Shown here piece by piece: positions 44,550 through 53,054 of a DNA stretch of 64,000 nt. The translations under genes and the position numbers were made by a program. The stretch spans positions 297,096 through 361,095 of the forward strand of contig CAVZAB010000010.1 of the NCBI GenBank assembly GCA_963773155.1. Direction: 5' to 3'. Under the pieces are notes generated by a model that saw only the letters and a list, made by a program, of their open reading frames with translations, made no database searches and was not told where the DNA came from. Positions within the stretch are counted from its first letter, which is position 1. Every line of letters begins with the position of its first letter. The stretch comes from CAVZAB01 sp963773155. GTDB lineage: Bacteria > Pseudomonadota > Alphaproteobacteria > Rhizobiales > Beijerinckiaceae.

Positions 44550-44850
44550 CGACAGCCGGGGAGAGAACCCAGTATGGCGACTGCTTGATCGCTGCGGCGT
44601 CAGAAATGAAGAACTCACGGGCCAGATTCAACCGCGTCGGTGGGTCGATGGACGGCGTCGCGCCTTCCGCGACCGGCCAGCAGCGATCCTGGGCGGGTCG
44701 CGCGAAGCCTAGAGCATTGACGCGGCCTTTTTTCCTTGCAGCTCGGCGCTTAAGCTTGGCACATCGATTCTTTTTCCCAATAGTTGCAGACGGACGGCCG
44801 TGCTCTCATTCCCCTTATCCCGCTGAAGATCCTGGGCCAAGAGCCAGGCT

Positions 44851-45213
44851 ACAGATGCGTTCGCTCGCAATAACCTCACCCATTTCCTTTCGGACATTGA
44901 GGCTTTACAACAATCGGCGACGGTGTTTGTCCTTATCAAAACCTATCTCAGCAAGATGTCGAATAGCGCAGCCGAATCTGGCAGCATCGATAAATTCATC
45001 GGCGATACCATTCTTGCATTCTCTGGCGACCCGGAGACTGAAGGCGAAGCAACCGACGCGCCAAAATGCCCCCAGAAGGCGCTGCGAATGCGCAAGCGAA
45101 TGCGTGAGCTGGAGACGGTTTCGCACGAGAACGGGATTTCGAAGCCGCTGCGGGTTCGCTTGGGCATCGCTGGCAGCATTCTGCTGTGCAATAGCCGTGT
45201 TGATGACGAGTGA
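44851..45213 (+). pseudogene. Fragment of a class III adenylate/guanylate cyclase domain
   Basis: One frame reads NLTHFLSDIEALQQSATVFV, LIKTYLSKMSNSAAESG, SIDKFIGDTILAFSGDPET and MRKRMRELETVS, then PLRVRLGIAGSILLCN, ending at TGA 45213. This is a cyclase catalytic domain (normally LTVFFSDIxGFT, IDKFIGDAILAFFGDP, VRIGINTG) from which the GFT segment, the TG of the nucleotide loop and the C-terminal third are lost. No upstream sensor domain is recognisable. A dead fragment. Confidence 0.6.
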
Positions 45214-45395
45214 ATCTGCCTACGCGACGCTTCCTGACCGGGCCGAACTTTGGGCAACATGCAGCCAAAGGGCCTACCCGCCGCCCGATTGCCCGTTATA
45301 TTCTGAGTGGCCTGAATTTAGTTCGATCGCTCCAATTGAAATCGCTGAACAGCAGGTTTGGTCCTACCCCTTTACGGTCGCGTTCAAACTCCCTG

Positions 45396-45426
45396 TTGAC
45401 CCCGCCCCAAGGGCCACGCCGATAAG
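45396..45426 (+). promoter_or_regulatory. MerR-type promoter with 19-bp spacer
   Basis: TTGACC (45396-45401) and GATAAG (45421-45426) are separated by 19 bp, the over-long spacing typical of promoters remodelled by MerR-family activators. It lies 31 bp before the merR-like GTG start, consistent with autoregulation. Confidence 0.4.
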
Positions 45427-45456
45427 GTTGGCGGCCAGCCATGAAAGAGGTGATTC

Positions 45457-46500
45457 GTGAACGCTGCCGCTCGCTTCCTGACCGCTTCCGAAGCCGCCCG
45501 GCGGCTCGGTATCTCTGCCAAGGCACTGCGGATTTACGAACAGCGCGGAATGGTCACACCGCTCCGCAACGCAGTTGGCTGGCGAGCCTATGGTCCCCGC
45601 GAAATGGGCCGCGCGGCTGAAATCGTTGCCCTGCGCACCCTCGGCCTAAGCCTCGTTCAGGTCGCCCGGGTGCTGGGGGGCGATCCAGAAGAACTGGCGT
45701 CGGCTCTCGCTGACCACCAAACCGTTCTCGAAGTCCGGCTACGTGAAATCGTCGGCACCGTGGAAAGAGTCCGTTGCCTGCGCGGCAACCTCGCCCGCGG
45801 CCAAGAGCCGACCGCTGGAGAGTTGGAGTGCCTGCTGGTGCCGGCAGCCGCGTTTAGTATCGCCTTCGACTTGCCCTGGCCCTGGGGCGGCGAGCACTTC
45901 GAGCTGCGCGATATCCGGTCGCTGACCTACATCGTCGGCCCGCTAGGCAGCGGCAAAACACGGTTTGCACAGCGCCTGGCCGAGAGCCTGCCCAACGCGG
46001 GCTTTCTGGGTCTGGAGCGACTAACGGACGGCGGCACGTTGGTACGGGCGCGCATGGGCGCCGACCCAGCTCTGAAGGCGAGAATCGAACAGACCGTAAC
46101 CTGGCTCGTGGAAGATGGTGCCACAGTTTCGGAGGCTCTGGTCGCCCTTCTCGTCGGGCTGGAATCCGACGGCCCAGCCATCCAGGTCGTCGACATGGTG
46201 GAACAAGAGCTGGAACGGGCCACGCAGGAAGCCCTGATTGCCCATCTGCGCCACCGCCGGGCCAGTCGGGGCCGACCGCTCTTCCTGTTAACGCGTTCGA
46301 ACGCGATCCTGGACTTGGCCGCGGTTGGTGCCGACGAAGCGATCATCTTATGTCCTGCCAATCACAGTCCGCCAACCTTGGTTGCCCCCTATCCTGGCGC
46401 GCCCGGCTACGAGGCCGTCGCCACTTGTCTGGCCTCGCCAGAGGTGAGGGCCCGGACGGCTGGCACCACCACATGGAGGCCCGGTCTACCGGCGTTGTGA
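45457..46500 (+). CDS. MerR-family HTH regulator fused to a P-loop ATPase-like domain
   Basis: A 347-residue fusion. Residues 8-115 are a MerR DNA-binding domain and dimerisation helix (FLTASEAARRLGISAKALRI, YEQRGMVTPLRN, GLSLVQVARVLGG). From about 130 there is an ATPase-like module: FDLPWPWGGEHFELRDIRSL, the Walker A YIVGPLGSGKTRFAQ, a Walker-B-like AIQVVDMVEQELE and FLLTRSNAILDL. This looks like an ABC/AAA-type fold, not the usual short MerR effector domain. The start is GTG 45457 with AAGAGGTG upstream. I do not know its inducer. The CsoR/copper-ATPase locus lies beyond its 3' end. Confidence 0.78.
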   Translation: MNAAARFLTASEAARRLGISAKALRIYEQRGMVTPLRNAVGWRAYGPREMGRAAEIVALRTLGLSLVQVARVLGGDPEELASALADHQTVLEVRLREIVGTVERVRCLRGNLARGQEPTAGELECLLVPAAAFSIAFDLPWPWGGEHFELRDIRSLTYIVGPLGSGKTRFAQRLAESLPNAGFLGLERLTDGGTLVRARMGADPALKARIEQTVTWLVEDGATVSEALVALLVGLESDGPAIQVVDMVEQELERATQEALIAHLRHRRASRGRPLFLLTRSNAILDLAAVGADEAIILCPANHSPPTLVAPYPGAPGYEAVATCLASPEVRARTAGTTTWRPGLPAL

Positions 46501-46518
46501 TCGACCCGCTGACAGCCA

Positions 46519-46893
46519 TCAACTTGGGCGGCGCCTAATCTGCGGATGCGTTCGACAAGTGAAGGTCATCCCTTCCGGTGCCGCCGCTAGCGCCGTTGAT
46601 GGATGGAGTGAAAGGTATTTTTCACGATTCGATTGGAATTTGCTGGCGCACCCGGCGCAGCAAAAATCAACCGTCCAGTCCATATGTTCGACGAAATGTT
46701 TGGCGGTCCGCGTGTCGAGTTTCATGGCGCGAAGGATCAACGGCCTCGAAGCCCGGCGGATTGGTCGTGTCTTGAACGACGTTTTGCTGCGTGCACCGGG
46801 CTAGACCATCTCGCCGGTGAGCTGCTTGGTTACCGTTCTCACGGAAGGACAGGCTTCCAGCTTCTGGCTGGCTTTCGACCCATGATCAGCCAT
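46519..46893 (-). pseudogene. Truncated N-terminus of a copper/silver P1B-type ATPase
   Basis: From ATG 46893, with GAGGAGA upstream, the frame gives MADHGSKASQKLEAC and stops at 46801. A second frame (from about 46740) gives KLDTRTAKHFVEHMDWTVDF and CCAGCASKFQSNREKYL, a YHS-type metal-binding module. TCRTHPQIRR then follows, the MHPQIRRDGPG motif found near the start of CopA-like ATPases. Nothing after it, so the pump itself is gone. It is divergent from the CsoR-family gene and lies under the two predicted CsoR operators. Confidence 0.6.
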
Positions 46894-46909
46894 ACCAATC
46901 TCCTCTTTA

Positions 46910-46925
46910 ATACCTAGCCTGGTAT
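46910..46925. promoter_or_regulatory. CsoR operator, site 1
   Basis: ATACC-TAGCCT-GGTAT, perfect 5-bp inverted repeats around 6 bp, 17 bp upstream of the truncated ATPase ATG. It resembles the ATACC...GGTAT operators of CsoR/RcnR-type repressors. Confidence 0.5.
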
Positions 46926-46935
46926 ATGGCACCTT

Positions 46936-46956
46936 AAATACCCCCATGTGGTATTT
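46936..46956. promoter_or_regulatory. CsoR operator, site 2
   Basis: AAATACC-CCCATGT-GGTATTT, perfect 7-bp inverted repeats around 7 bp, ending 7 bp before the csoR-like start at 46964. An ATG at 46946 lies inside the palindrome and is unlikely to be the true start. Confidence 0.55.
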
Positions 46957-46963
46957 ATCAAGC

Positions 46964-47293
46964 ATGTTGATCAAAACAAAATCTGCCTGTTTCAGGCGCC
47001 TGAGCGGCATCGAAGGTCAAGTTCGCGGCGTTGCGCGCATGCTTGAGGAAGATCGTTATTGTATTGATGTAGTCACTCAGATTTCCGCCATCCGCGCGGC
47101 GCTCGTCCGCGTCGAAGACGAGATCGTCAAAGATCATATCGGCCGTTGCGTCGAACACGCGACTATATCCGGCGACAAAAGCGGGCAGCGCCGCAAGGTC
47201 ATTGAACTCGCCTATGCACTCGGTCGGATGGCGCGTATTGGTTGGCATCTAGTCCAATCGCTGTTCAGAGCAAAGCCAGGGACCGTCGGCTAA
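46964..47293 (+). CDS. Metal-sensing CsoR/FrmR-family repressor
   Basis: A 109-residue DUF156 protein: RLSGIEGQVRGVARMLEEDR, YCIDVVTQISAIRAALVRVE, and DHIGRCVEHATISGDKSGQR. The Cys in YCIDV, and the His/Cys in GRCVEHA, match the metal (Cu) ligand positions of CsoR. The 20-odd C-terminal residues (WHLVQSLFRAKPGTVG) are longer than usual. It would repress the adjacent divergent copper-ATPase, of which only the start survives here. Start set at ATG 46964 because the earlier ATG lies within the operator. Confidence 0.8.
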   Translation: MLIKTKSACFRRLSGIEGQVRGVARMLEEDRYCIDVVTQISAIRAALVRVEDEIVKDHIGRCVEHATISGDKSGQRRKVIELAYALGRMARIGWHLVQSLFRAKPGTVG

Positions 47294-47351
47294 GGCGCGA
47301 TCAAATCCCGCCACCGCGCCGGGATAGAGCGTCAGCGCGAGATCGCAGCCC

Positions 47352-47522
47352 TCAAGTATGGCCTTCCTGGCATTTGATTTTAGCAAGACGCGTCCAAACT
47401 TGGAGAGAGAGGTGACACATGTCCGGCAGCGCCGGCAGTTCGTCGGCGCGGGCGTTGCTCGCCGATAGCAGCCATGCGTGCCGGCCAACGACGGCGATGC
47501 TCCAACTGCGATCCCGCTTCAT
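47352..47522 (-). CDS. Small ORF overlapping the phosphatase stop
   Basis: A 56-residue frame starting at ATG 47522, overlapping the phosphatase TGA (ATGA). The sequence (SWSIAVVGRHAWLLSASNAR onward) is not recognised. The tight overlap is the only support. In related genomes I would expect infA near this position; this ORF is not infA. Confidence 0.3.
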   Translation of the reverse strand: MKRDRSWSIAVVGRHAWLLSASNARADELPALPDMCHLSLQVWTRLAKIKCQEGHT

Positions 47523-47965
47523 ATGTTGCCGATGGGGCGCCAGTCCAAAAGTGTCTTGACCCGTCGCATCAGGGTGTCACGGACGCCGCGATAGGCGGCC
47601 AGGATCTGGTCGCGAGAACCGGCTACGACGCTCGGATCGGAGGTCGGCCAATAAATCACCTCGAGCGCCAGAGTGCGTGTGAGCTCGAGAGCCCGATGGT
47701 GAGCCTCGGGCGACAGAGTAACAATAAGATCGAAACTCATATCCTCAAGTTCGTCGAAACTGACCGGCCTATGTCGTGAAATGTCGATGCCAAGTTCGTC
47801 CATGACGGCGACCGCGAAATCGTCCAACGCGCCGGCCCGCACGCCAGCCGAAGCAAAATAGACTTCGCGTCCCGCGAGATGGGCTGCAAGCGCGGCGGCC
47901 ATCGGCGAACGCAAAGCATTATGGGAACAGGCGAAGAGCACCGCTTGCGGGCGCCGCTCGAGCAC
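47519..47965 (-). CDS. Low-molecular-weight phosphatase-family protein (ArsC-like)
   Basis: A 148-residue LMW protein-tyrosine-phosphatase fold. The catalytic CX5R loop is CSHNALRS at the N-terminus (LFACSHNALRSPM); the general acid is probably in the TSDPSV segment. Family members are tyrosine phosphatases or arsenate reductases; activity here is unassigned. GTG 47965 follows the UPF0262 stop by 2 bp, with GGAAGGGG upstream, so it is the last gene of the murA-hisD operon. Confidence 0.85.
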   Translation of the reverse strand: MLERRPQAVLFACSHNALRSPMAAALAAHLAGREVYFASAGVRAGALDDFAVAVMDELGIDISRHRPVSFDELEDMSFDLIVTLSPEAHHRALELTRTLALEVIYWPTSDPSVVAGSRDQILAAYRGVRDTLMRRVKTLLDWRPIGNI

Positions 47966-47967
47966 GT

Positions 47968-48455
47968 TTACCCCTTCCAGTGCAGAGCGGTCACAAGCGT
48001 GAATAGCCGGCGTGCCGTAGCGAAGTCCAGATCGATCTTGCCCTCGAGCCTTTCGACGAGCAATTGCGCGCCTTCGTTGTGCAGGCCGCGTCGGCCCATG
48101 TCGATGGCCTCGATCTGGCTCGGGCTCGCCGTTCGGATCGCCGCAAAATAGCTCTCGCAGACCATGAAATATTCCTTGAGAATGCGACGAAACGGCGTCA
48201 GCGAAAGAATATGCAGGATGACGACCTCGCCGGACTCCTGCCGTACGTCAAAGGCGAGCTTCTTGTCGTGCAGTGCTATGTTCGAAGTCGATAGGGTCCG
48301 CCGTCGTGATCTCGCGGCGCGAATCGATTATCCTCGACCAAATCGTAGATCGCAATACCGCGCTCATGCTCCTGATCGGGATTGCCGCGGCCGATCGATG
48401 TTTCGTCGAGCGATACGCCGATGAGGCGTCTGCGGGCATCTTCCTTATCGCTCAT
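47968..48455 (-). CDS. UPF0262 family protein, one frameshift
   Basis: Conserved alphaproteobacterial protein of about 162 residues with unknown function, always seen near hisD. The start MSDKEDARRRLIGVSLDETS reads to RDHDGGPYRL, then the frame changes and continues ALHDKKLAFDVRQESG, HILSLTPFRRILKEYF and MVCESYFAAIRTASPSQIEA to TAA-type end at 47968. The break near 48287 matches one missing T in a short T-run (CTTCG where CTTTCG would keep the frame). The gene is probably intact in the organism. Confidence 0.82.
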
Positions 48456-48471
48456 CGAAGCAACCCTCGCC

Positions 48472-49768
48472 TCAATCGTGATCGATACGGATCGAAATCG
48501 ACCGGGCATGCGCCTCTAGTCCCTCGGCCCGACTGAGCGTGACGGCCGCCGGTGCAAGCCGGCGCAGACTCTCCCTTGAACATTTGAGAATGGACGTCCG
48601 CTTCATATAATCGAGGACACCGAGCCCCGAGGAGAAACGCGAGGAGCGGCCGGTCGGCAGAACATGGTTCGATCCGCCGACATAGTCGCCGACTGCCTCA
48701 GGCGTGTGAGCGCCGATGAAAATCGCGCCGGCATTGCTGATCCGCTGTGCCAGAGCCTCGGCATCGTCGGCCATGATCTCCAGATGCTCCGGCGCAATTC
48801 GATCGGCAAGGGCAACGGCATCCGCAAGTCTCGCGACCCGGATGATTGCGCCATGCTCCTGCCAGCTTCGGGCGGCGATGGCCTGGCGCGGCAGCGGTGG
48901 GAGCTGACGGGACAAGGCGGCGTCGACGGCTTCAGCGAGATCGTCGCTGTTGGTGATTAGGATCGCTTGGGCTGCGCTGTCATGCTCTGCCTGGGCGAGA
49001 AGATCGGCGGCAATCCAGGCAGGATTGGCCACCGAAATCGGCAATGATGAGAACTTCCGAAGGGCCGGCAATCATGTCGATGCCGACTACCCCAAAGACA
49101 AGGCGCTTTGCCGCTGCCACATAGGCGTTGCCCGGGCCGACGATTTTGGCGACCGGTGCGATCGACGGCGTGCCGTAGGCGAGAGCCGCAATCGCCTGGG
49201 CGCCGCCTATCCGGTAGATTTCTTCGATGCCGCACAGCCTGGCCGCCGCTAGCACCAGAGGATTGATGACACCCGACGGCGCCGGAACGGTCATGACCAG
49301 TCGCGCGACGCCGGCGATTCGAGCCGGAATCGCGTTCATGAGCACCGTAGACGGATAGCTGGCGGTTCCGCCAGGTACATAGAGACCCACGGCAGATATC
49401 GGCGTCCATCGCCAGCCGAGTTCAACACCTTCCCAATCGGTGAAGCGTAGATCGGTCGGAATTTGCCGGCGATGAAAGCTCTCGATGCGGCGCTTGGCGA
49501 ATTCGAGAGCGTCGAGCGCCGAGCCTTCGCAGCGCGAGACCGCGGCGTCTACCTCCGAAGCGGTTATGGCAATGCCAAGACTGCCCAGCGCGACCTTGTC
49601 GAACGCCAGGGAATATTCGATCAATGCCGCATCTCCGGCGCTTCGCACCGCCGCAATAATTGCCTGCACCTTGCGGTCGACTTCCAGCAGAATCTCTCGC
49701 TTTGCGGTAAGGAAGGAACGAAAGCCTTGCTCGAAACCCGCGTCCCTTTGATCGAGCCTCAGCGGCAT
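48472..49768 (-). CDS. hisD: Histidinol dehydrogenase, one frameshift
   Basis: Catalyses the last two steps of histidine synthesis, oxidising histidinol to histidine with two NAD. The N-terminal two thirds read cleanly: GLYVPGGTASYPSTVLMN, YRIGGAQAIAALAYGT, VGPGNAYVAAAKR and GPSEVLIIAD. At about 49040 the frame shifts and continues SVANPAWIAADLLAQAEHD (zinc-site Gln/His), IAPEHLEIM (catalytic Glu-His) and GLGVLDYMKRTS. One extra T in GATTTCGG explains the break; GATTCGG keeps the frame. The repaired length is about 431, the family norm. Since hisD is needed for prototrophy, this looks like a sequence error. Confidence 0.88.
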
Positions 49769-49810
49769 AGAGTCGTTCCATCAAGCCAGGCGAAGACGGC
49801 AAGTGCACGG

Positions 49811-50332
49811 TTATTTTTCGACATCCAATTCTCCTGGTGGCAGCGGCGTTTCGGGACCCGGCATGTCCGTCGGGTGACCGGGTATCGCCTTTGCCTGCCA
49901 GCGTGGCCCGAGATCCCGCATTTCCGCTTCAATGCATTCGACATGCAGTCGAATGGCCGCACCGCCCGAAAACGTCAACCTGACGATCCCCGACGGCGGA
50001 TCATTTGTCTCGAAGGACAGGCTCAGAAGGTTGAGTAGCACGTCAGCGCGTTCGCGTGGCAATTTCGAATAGGTAACACGCTGTACCCGCTCGAAATGCA
50101 ATCCGGTTCGTCGGCGCTCGCAGCGGCCGGCGATCAGACCCTCCCAATCAAAACGCGACATGACCAGGGCAAATATCTTCCGATCGGGCAAAAAGGCCAT
50201 GTCCCCGAGGCGCACAATGGCGTCCTGGACATTAGCTGAAACGACCGCCAGATCCTCCACATCTAGCGCTAACAGCTTGAGAAGTGGAGTCTTTTGTTCC
50301 CTTCTAACGCCCAGTTCGGAATCATTGTTCAT
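49811..50332 (-). CDS. DUF2948 family protein
   Basis: A 173-residue conserved protein: LLALDVEDLAVVSANVQDAI, RFDWEGLIAGRCERRRTGLH and FERVQRVTYSKL are typical of DUF2948. The function is unknown. It sits between murA and hisD in Alphaproteobacteria and presumably shares their transcript. The ribosome site before ATG 50332 is weak. Confidence 0.82.
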   Translation of the reverse strand: MNNDSELGVRREQKTPLLKLLALDVEDLAVVSANVQDAIVRLGDMAFLPDRKIFALVMSRFDWEGLIAGRCERRRTGLHFERVQRVTYSKLPRERADVLLNLLSLSFETNDPPSGIVRLTFSGGAAIRLHVECIEAEMRDLGPRWQAKAIPGHPTDMPGPETPLPPGELDVEK

Positions 50333-50412
50333 CGGTCGGCCCTGATGGTCCGACCCCTGTTACCTGTGCCCAAAAGGCGTGGCAATCCCCCTCTCGGGCC
50401 GAAATCCCGGCC

Positions 50413-51705
50413 CTAGCTCCCGGCAAGCCGTTCGACTGAGGCGCCGCAGTCCGCGAGCTTCTGTTCGAGCCGCTCAAAGCCTCGATCCAGATGGTAAACC
50501 CGATTGACCAACGTTTCGCCCTCGGCGGCCAATGCCGCAATCACTAGCGAAACCGAGGCCCGCAGATCGGTGGCCATGACCGGCGCGCCGCGCAGACGCG
50601 CCACACCCTCGACGATGGCCGTGTCGCCTTCCAGACTGATTTGCGCCCCGAGCCGGGCGAGCTCTTGGACATGCATGAAGCGGTTCTCGAAAATCGTCTC
50701 GGTAATGCGGGAGCGACCCGCCGCTCGCGTCATCAGCGCCATGAATTGTGCTTGCAGATCGGTAGGAAAGCCCGGAAAAGGCGCAGTCTCGACGTCGACC
50801 GGCAAAATCCCGGCCCCATTGCGGGTAATCCGAACGCCCGAATTGGTCGAACTCACCTGGGCGCCGGCTCTTGTTAGAAGATCGAGGCCAGCCTGCATCA
50901 ATTCCGGTCGGGCACCTTCAAGGACCACGTCGCCCCCGGTCATGGCAACCGCGCAAGCATAGGTGCCCGCTTCGATCCGATCCGGCAGCACCGCATGCCT
51001 CGCAGGGCCAAGCGACGTTACGCCATCAATTTCGATCGTCGGGGTGCCGGCCCCGCGAATTCGAGCACCCATCTTGGTCAGGCAGGCGGCAAGATCGACG
51101 ACCTCCGGCTCACAGGCAGCACCCGTGACCAACGTTGTCCCCTCGGCCAGACTTGCCGCCATGAGCGCCGTATGAGTGCCGCCGACCGTCACTTTCGGGA
51201 ATTCGATCTCGGCACCCCTTAAACCGCGGCCGGCCTCGGCGATGACATAGCCGCTATCGATTTCTACTTTGGCACCCAGTGCCTTCAGCACCATTAGCAG
51301 CAAATCGACCGGCCTGGTCCCGATCGCGCACCCCCCGGGCAGCGACACCTTGGCTTTGCCGGTGCGCGCCAACAGGGGCGCAATCACCCAGAAACTGGCC
51401 CGCATTTTAGAAACGAGGTCATAGGGCGCCGTCGTGTCGACAATGTCGGCTGCACTGAGATGGACCGTATTGCCGGCCATCTGCGCGTCGCGCACTCGTT
51501 TCCCGTCGACCGAATAGTCGACGCCATGATTGCCCAAGATGCGGACCAGCAGACTCACATCGGCGAGTCTCGGAACATTTTCCAGTGTCAGCGTTTTGGG
51601 GGTCAGCAGGCTGGCAATCATAAGAGGCAGAGCCGCGTTCTTGGCGCCGGATATGGGAATGGTGCCCTGCAGGCTGTTGCCGCCAATAACGCGAATACGG
51701 TCCAT
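50413..51705 (-). CDS. murA: UDP-N-acetylglucosamine 1-carboxyvinyltransferase
   Basis: First committed step of peptidoglycan synthesis, adding enolpyruvate from PEP to UDP-GlcNAc in the cytoplasm. The 430 residues include ISGAKNAALPLM at the start, the catalytic Cys in SLPGGCAIGTRPVD (the fosfomycin target) and FPTDLQAQFMALMTRA near the end. GAGAGGA precedes ATG 51705. It heads the murA - DUF2948 - hisD - UPF0262 - phosphatase operon. Confidence 0.95.
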   Translation of the reverse strand: MDRIRVIGGNSLQGTIPISGAKNAALPLMIASLLTPKTLTLENVPRLADVSLLVRILGNHGVDYSVDGKRVRDAQMAGNTVHLSAADIVDTTAPYDLVSKMRASFWVIAPLLARTGKAKVSLPGGCAIGTRPVDLLLMVLKALGAKVEIDSGYVIAEAGRGLRGAEIEFPKVTVGGTHTALMAASLAEGTTLVTGAACEPEVVDLAACLTKMGARIRGAGTPTIEIDGVTSLGPARHAVLPDRIEAGTYACAVAMTGGDVVLEGARPELMQAGLDLLTRAGAQVSSTNSGVRITRNGAGILPVDVETAPFPGFPTDLQAQFMALMTRAAGRSRITETIFENRFMHVQELARLGAQISLEGDTAIVEGVARLRGAPVMATDLRASVSLVIAALAAEGETLVNRVYHLDRGFERLEQKLADCGASVERLAGS

Positions 51706-51780
51706 TGATCCTCTCAGACGACGTCCGCCTCATGGCGAGGGTCCTTCAACGCCGTTCCCGGTGCAAAGGAGACCAACAAT

Positions 51781-51981
51781 TCAGTCATTATCAAGGCCGG
51801 TAGGGATGGACGCTCTTGAGCGCTCCTGATCTTTACGCCGCTTCAGATTTGCTCGCAGTGCCTCCGCCGAGCGTTCGAGGCGCCGGGCTGCCCGCCCCCG
51901 AGCTTGCCTCGGATCGGTCGCGGCTTCGAGGCCTGCGTCGGGATTCGACAGGTTGAAGGGCACCCGATCACTCTCACTCAT
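51781..51981 (-). CDS. Small charged protein upstream of murA
   Basis: A 66-residue Arg/Asp-rich product (MSESDRVPFNLSNPDAGLEA onward, ending in ASIPTGLDND). No family is recognised, and the ribosome site is an A-rich AAAAG. It is on the same strand, 75 bp before murA, and may be real, but evidence is thin. Confidence 0.4.
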   Translation of the reverse strand: MSESDRVPFNLSNPDAGLEAATDPRQARGRAARRLERSAEALRANLKRRKDQERSRASIPTGLDND

Positions 51982-52324
51982 CTTTTTGCGCACCACTTCC
52001 GCGAACCTCGCTGCCAAGACAAAGGTCACGCTGTTTAATCGCTCGCGGTCCCCAGGGCAAGGCGGCCTATGGGAATCGGCATCGATGAGGTGGGCGAAAT
52101 TGCCCCGACTAGCTCGCTCAAGCGACGTCGCTGCACACCAGAGAGGATGCCCCGGCAAAACCACGGGTGCCAATTTTCCCGACCCCGTCTCGCCGACCGT
52201 TTCGCCATGGCGTCCTTCCGCTCGCTCGGCGCCCAGGCGACCGCGATCAGGTTACGCCTACCGTGGCCGGAGCTCCGTAATCGCCGTCCTTCATCATCGC
52301 ACCGCTTATTCCGGGTCGGGCGCC
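51982..52324. other. Stretch without a recognisable gene
   Basis: Long overlapping frames exist but none resembles a protein family that I know. It lies between the small charged ORF and the GST-like remnant. Confidence 0.5.
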
Positions 52325-52570
52325 GGATGAGGCGGCGATGCTACAAGCGCGACTTGTGCTTGGAAAACTTGAACGCCTTCTCGTATAGCAAGGCGTTCCT
52401 GGCCGAGGAGCGGTTATCGCTCGAGGACATCCTGTGTAGCGCACACGTCGAGTTTCTCGCGCAAACGCCCGAATGGAATTCCTGGCGAGCAATCTTTCGG
52501 GACTGTGCGCGCGGCGTGAACGCTTGCGCGATCGAGCGAGATTTGCAGCCGCGCAAATTAGCGCCTTGCT
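52325..52570 (+). pseudogene. Remnant of a glutathione S-transferase C-terminal domain
   Basis: Two frames together give MLQARLVLGKLERLL and KAFLAEERLSLEDILCSAHV then EFLAQTPEW, close to the GST C-terminal helices (xLAGDRxSLADILxAHxLxxLAQTPEW). The N-terminal thioredoxin fold is absent and a stop interrupts the first frame. A decayed gene in front of arsR. Confidence 0.45.
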
Positions 52571-52707
52571 GAACAATTGTCGAACGCGGTGCCTGCAAGC
52601 GCATAGCATTCAATATCGATCGTTGCGCCGGCGGGCCGGGTTTCACGTCGCGCGCTGGCAACCGTCGAACTTGGCCGCAGTTTGTTGGCCGCGCCTTCCG
52701 CCGCCTC

Positions 52708-52737
52708 TTGACATGGAACCATACGGTTGCATATTAA
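52708..52737 (+). promoter_or_regulatory. Promoter and operator of the arsR-SRPBCC operon
   Basis: TTGACA (52708-52713) and TATTAA (52732-52737) with an 18-bp spacer form a strong sigma70 promoter. AACC-ATAC-GGTT at 52717-52728 is a perfect inverted repeat in the spacer, placed for repression by the ArsR product. The predicted ATG lies at the end of the -10, so either the transcript is leaderless-like or translation starts further in. Confidence 0.5.
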
Positions 52738-53054
52738 TGGCAATCGACGACGATGCTGTGTTTCGCACTGGCGCGAGGAGATGGCGATTGCTTGACCGGC
52801 GCTATGCCAAGAACGGCCAAACCTTGGGTGATCTATGTCTGGACATGGATACAATGAGCCCCGCGAAGCACCTTGGGATTCTGGAAGACGCCGACATTGC
52901 CGCCTCGCAAATGGCGGGCCGCGAGAAGCTTCACTTCATAAATCCGGTCCCGATCAACGAATTGGCCGAGCGCTGGAGCAGCAAATTCGAACAGCCGCGC
53001 CAAAGCACGCTTTCGGACCTCAAAACCGACCTTGAGGGAGAAAACCATGAATAG
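52737..53054 (+). CDS. ArsR-family HTH regulator
   Basis: A 105-residue ArsR-type protein. The C-terminal part is clear: KHLGILEDADIAASQMAGRE, KLHFINPVPINELAERW, SSKFEQPRQSTLSDLK. The N-terminal half reads AVFRTGARRWRLLDRRYAKN and GQTLGDLCLDMDTMS, close to the family but with the DPTRRxLLxxL and recognition-helix spacing altered, so the HTH may be damaged or contain paired indels. Regulators of this type repress the SRPBCC gene that follows. That gene overlaps the end by 8 bp. Confidence 0.68.
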   Translation: MAIDDDAVFRTGARRWRLLDRRYAKNGQTLGDLCLDMDTMSPAKHLGILEDADIAASQMAGREKLHFINPVPINELAERWSSKFEQPRQSTLSDLKTDLEGENHE

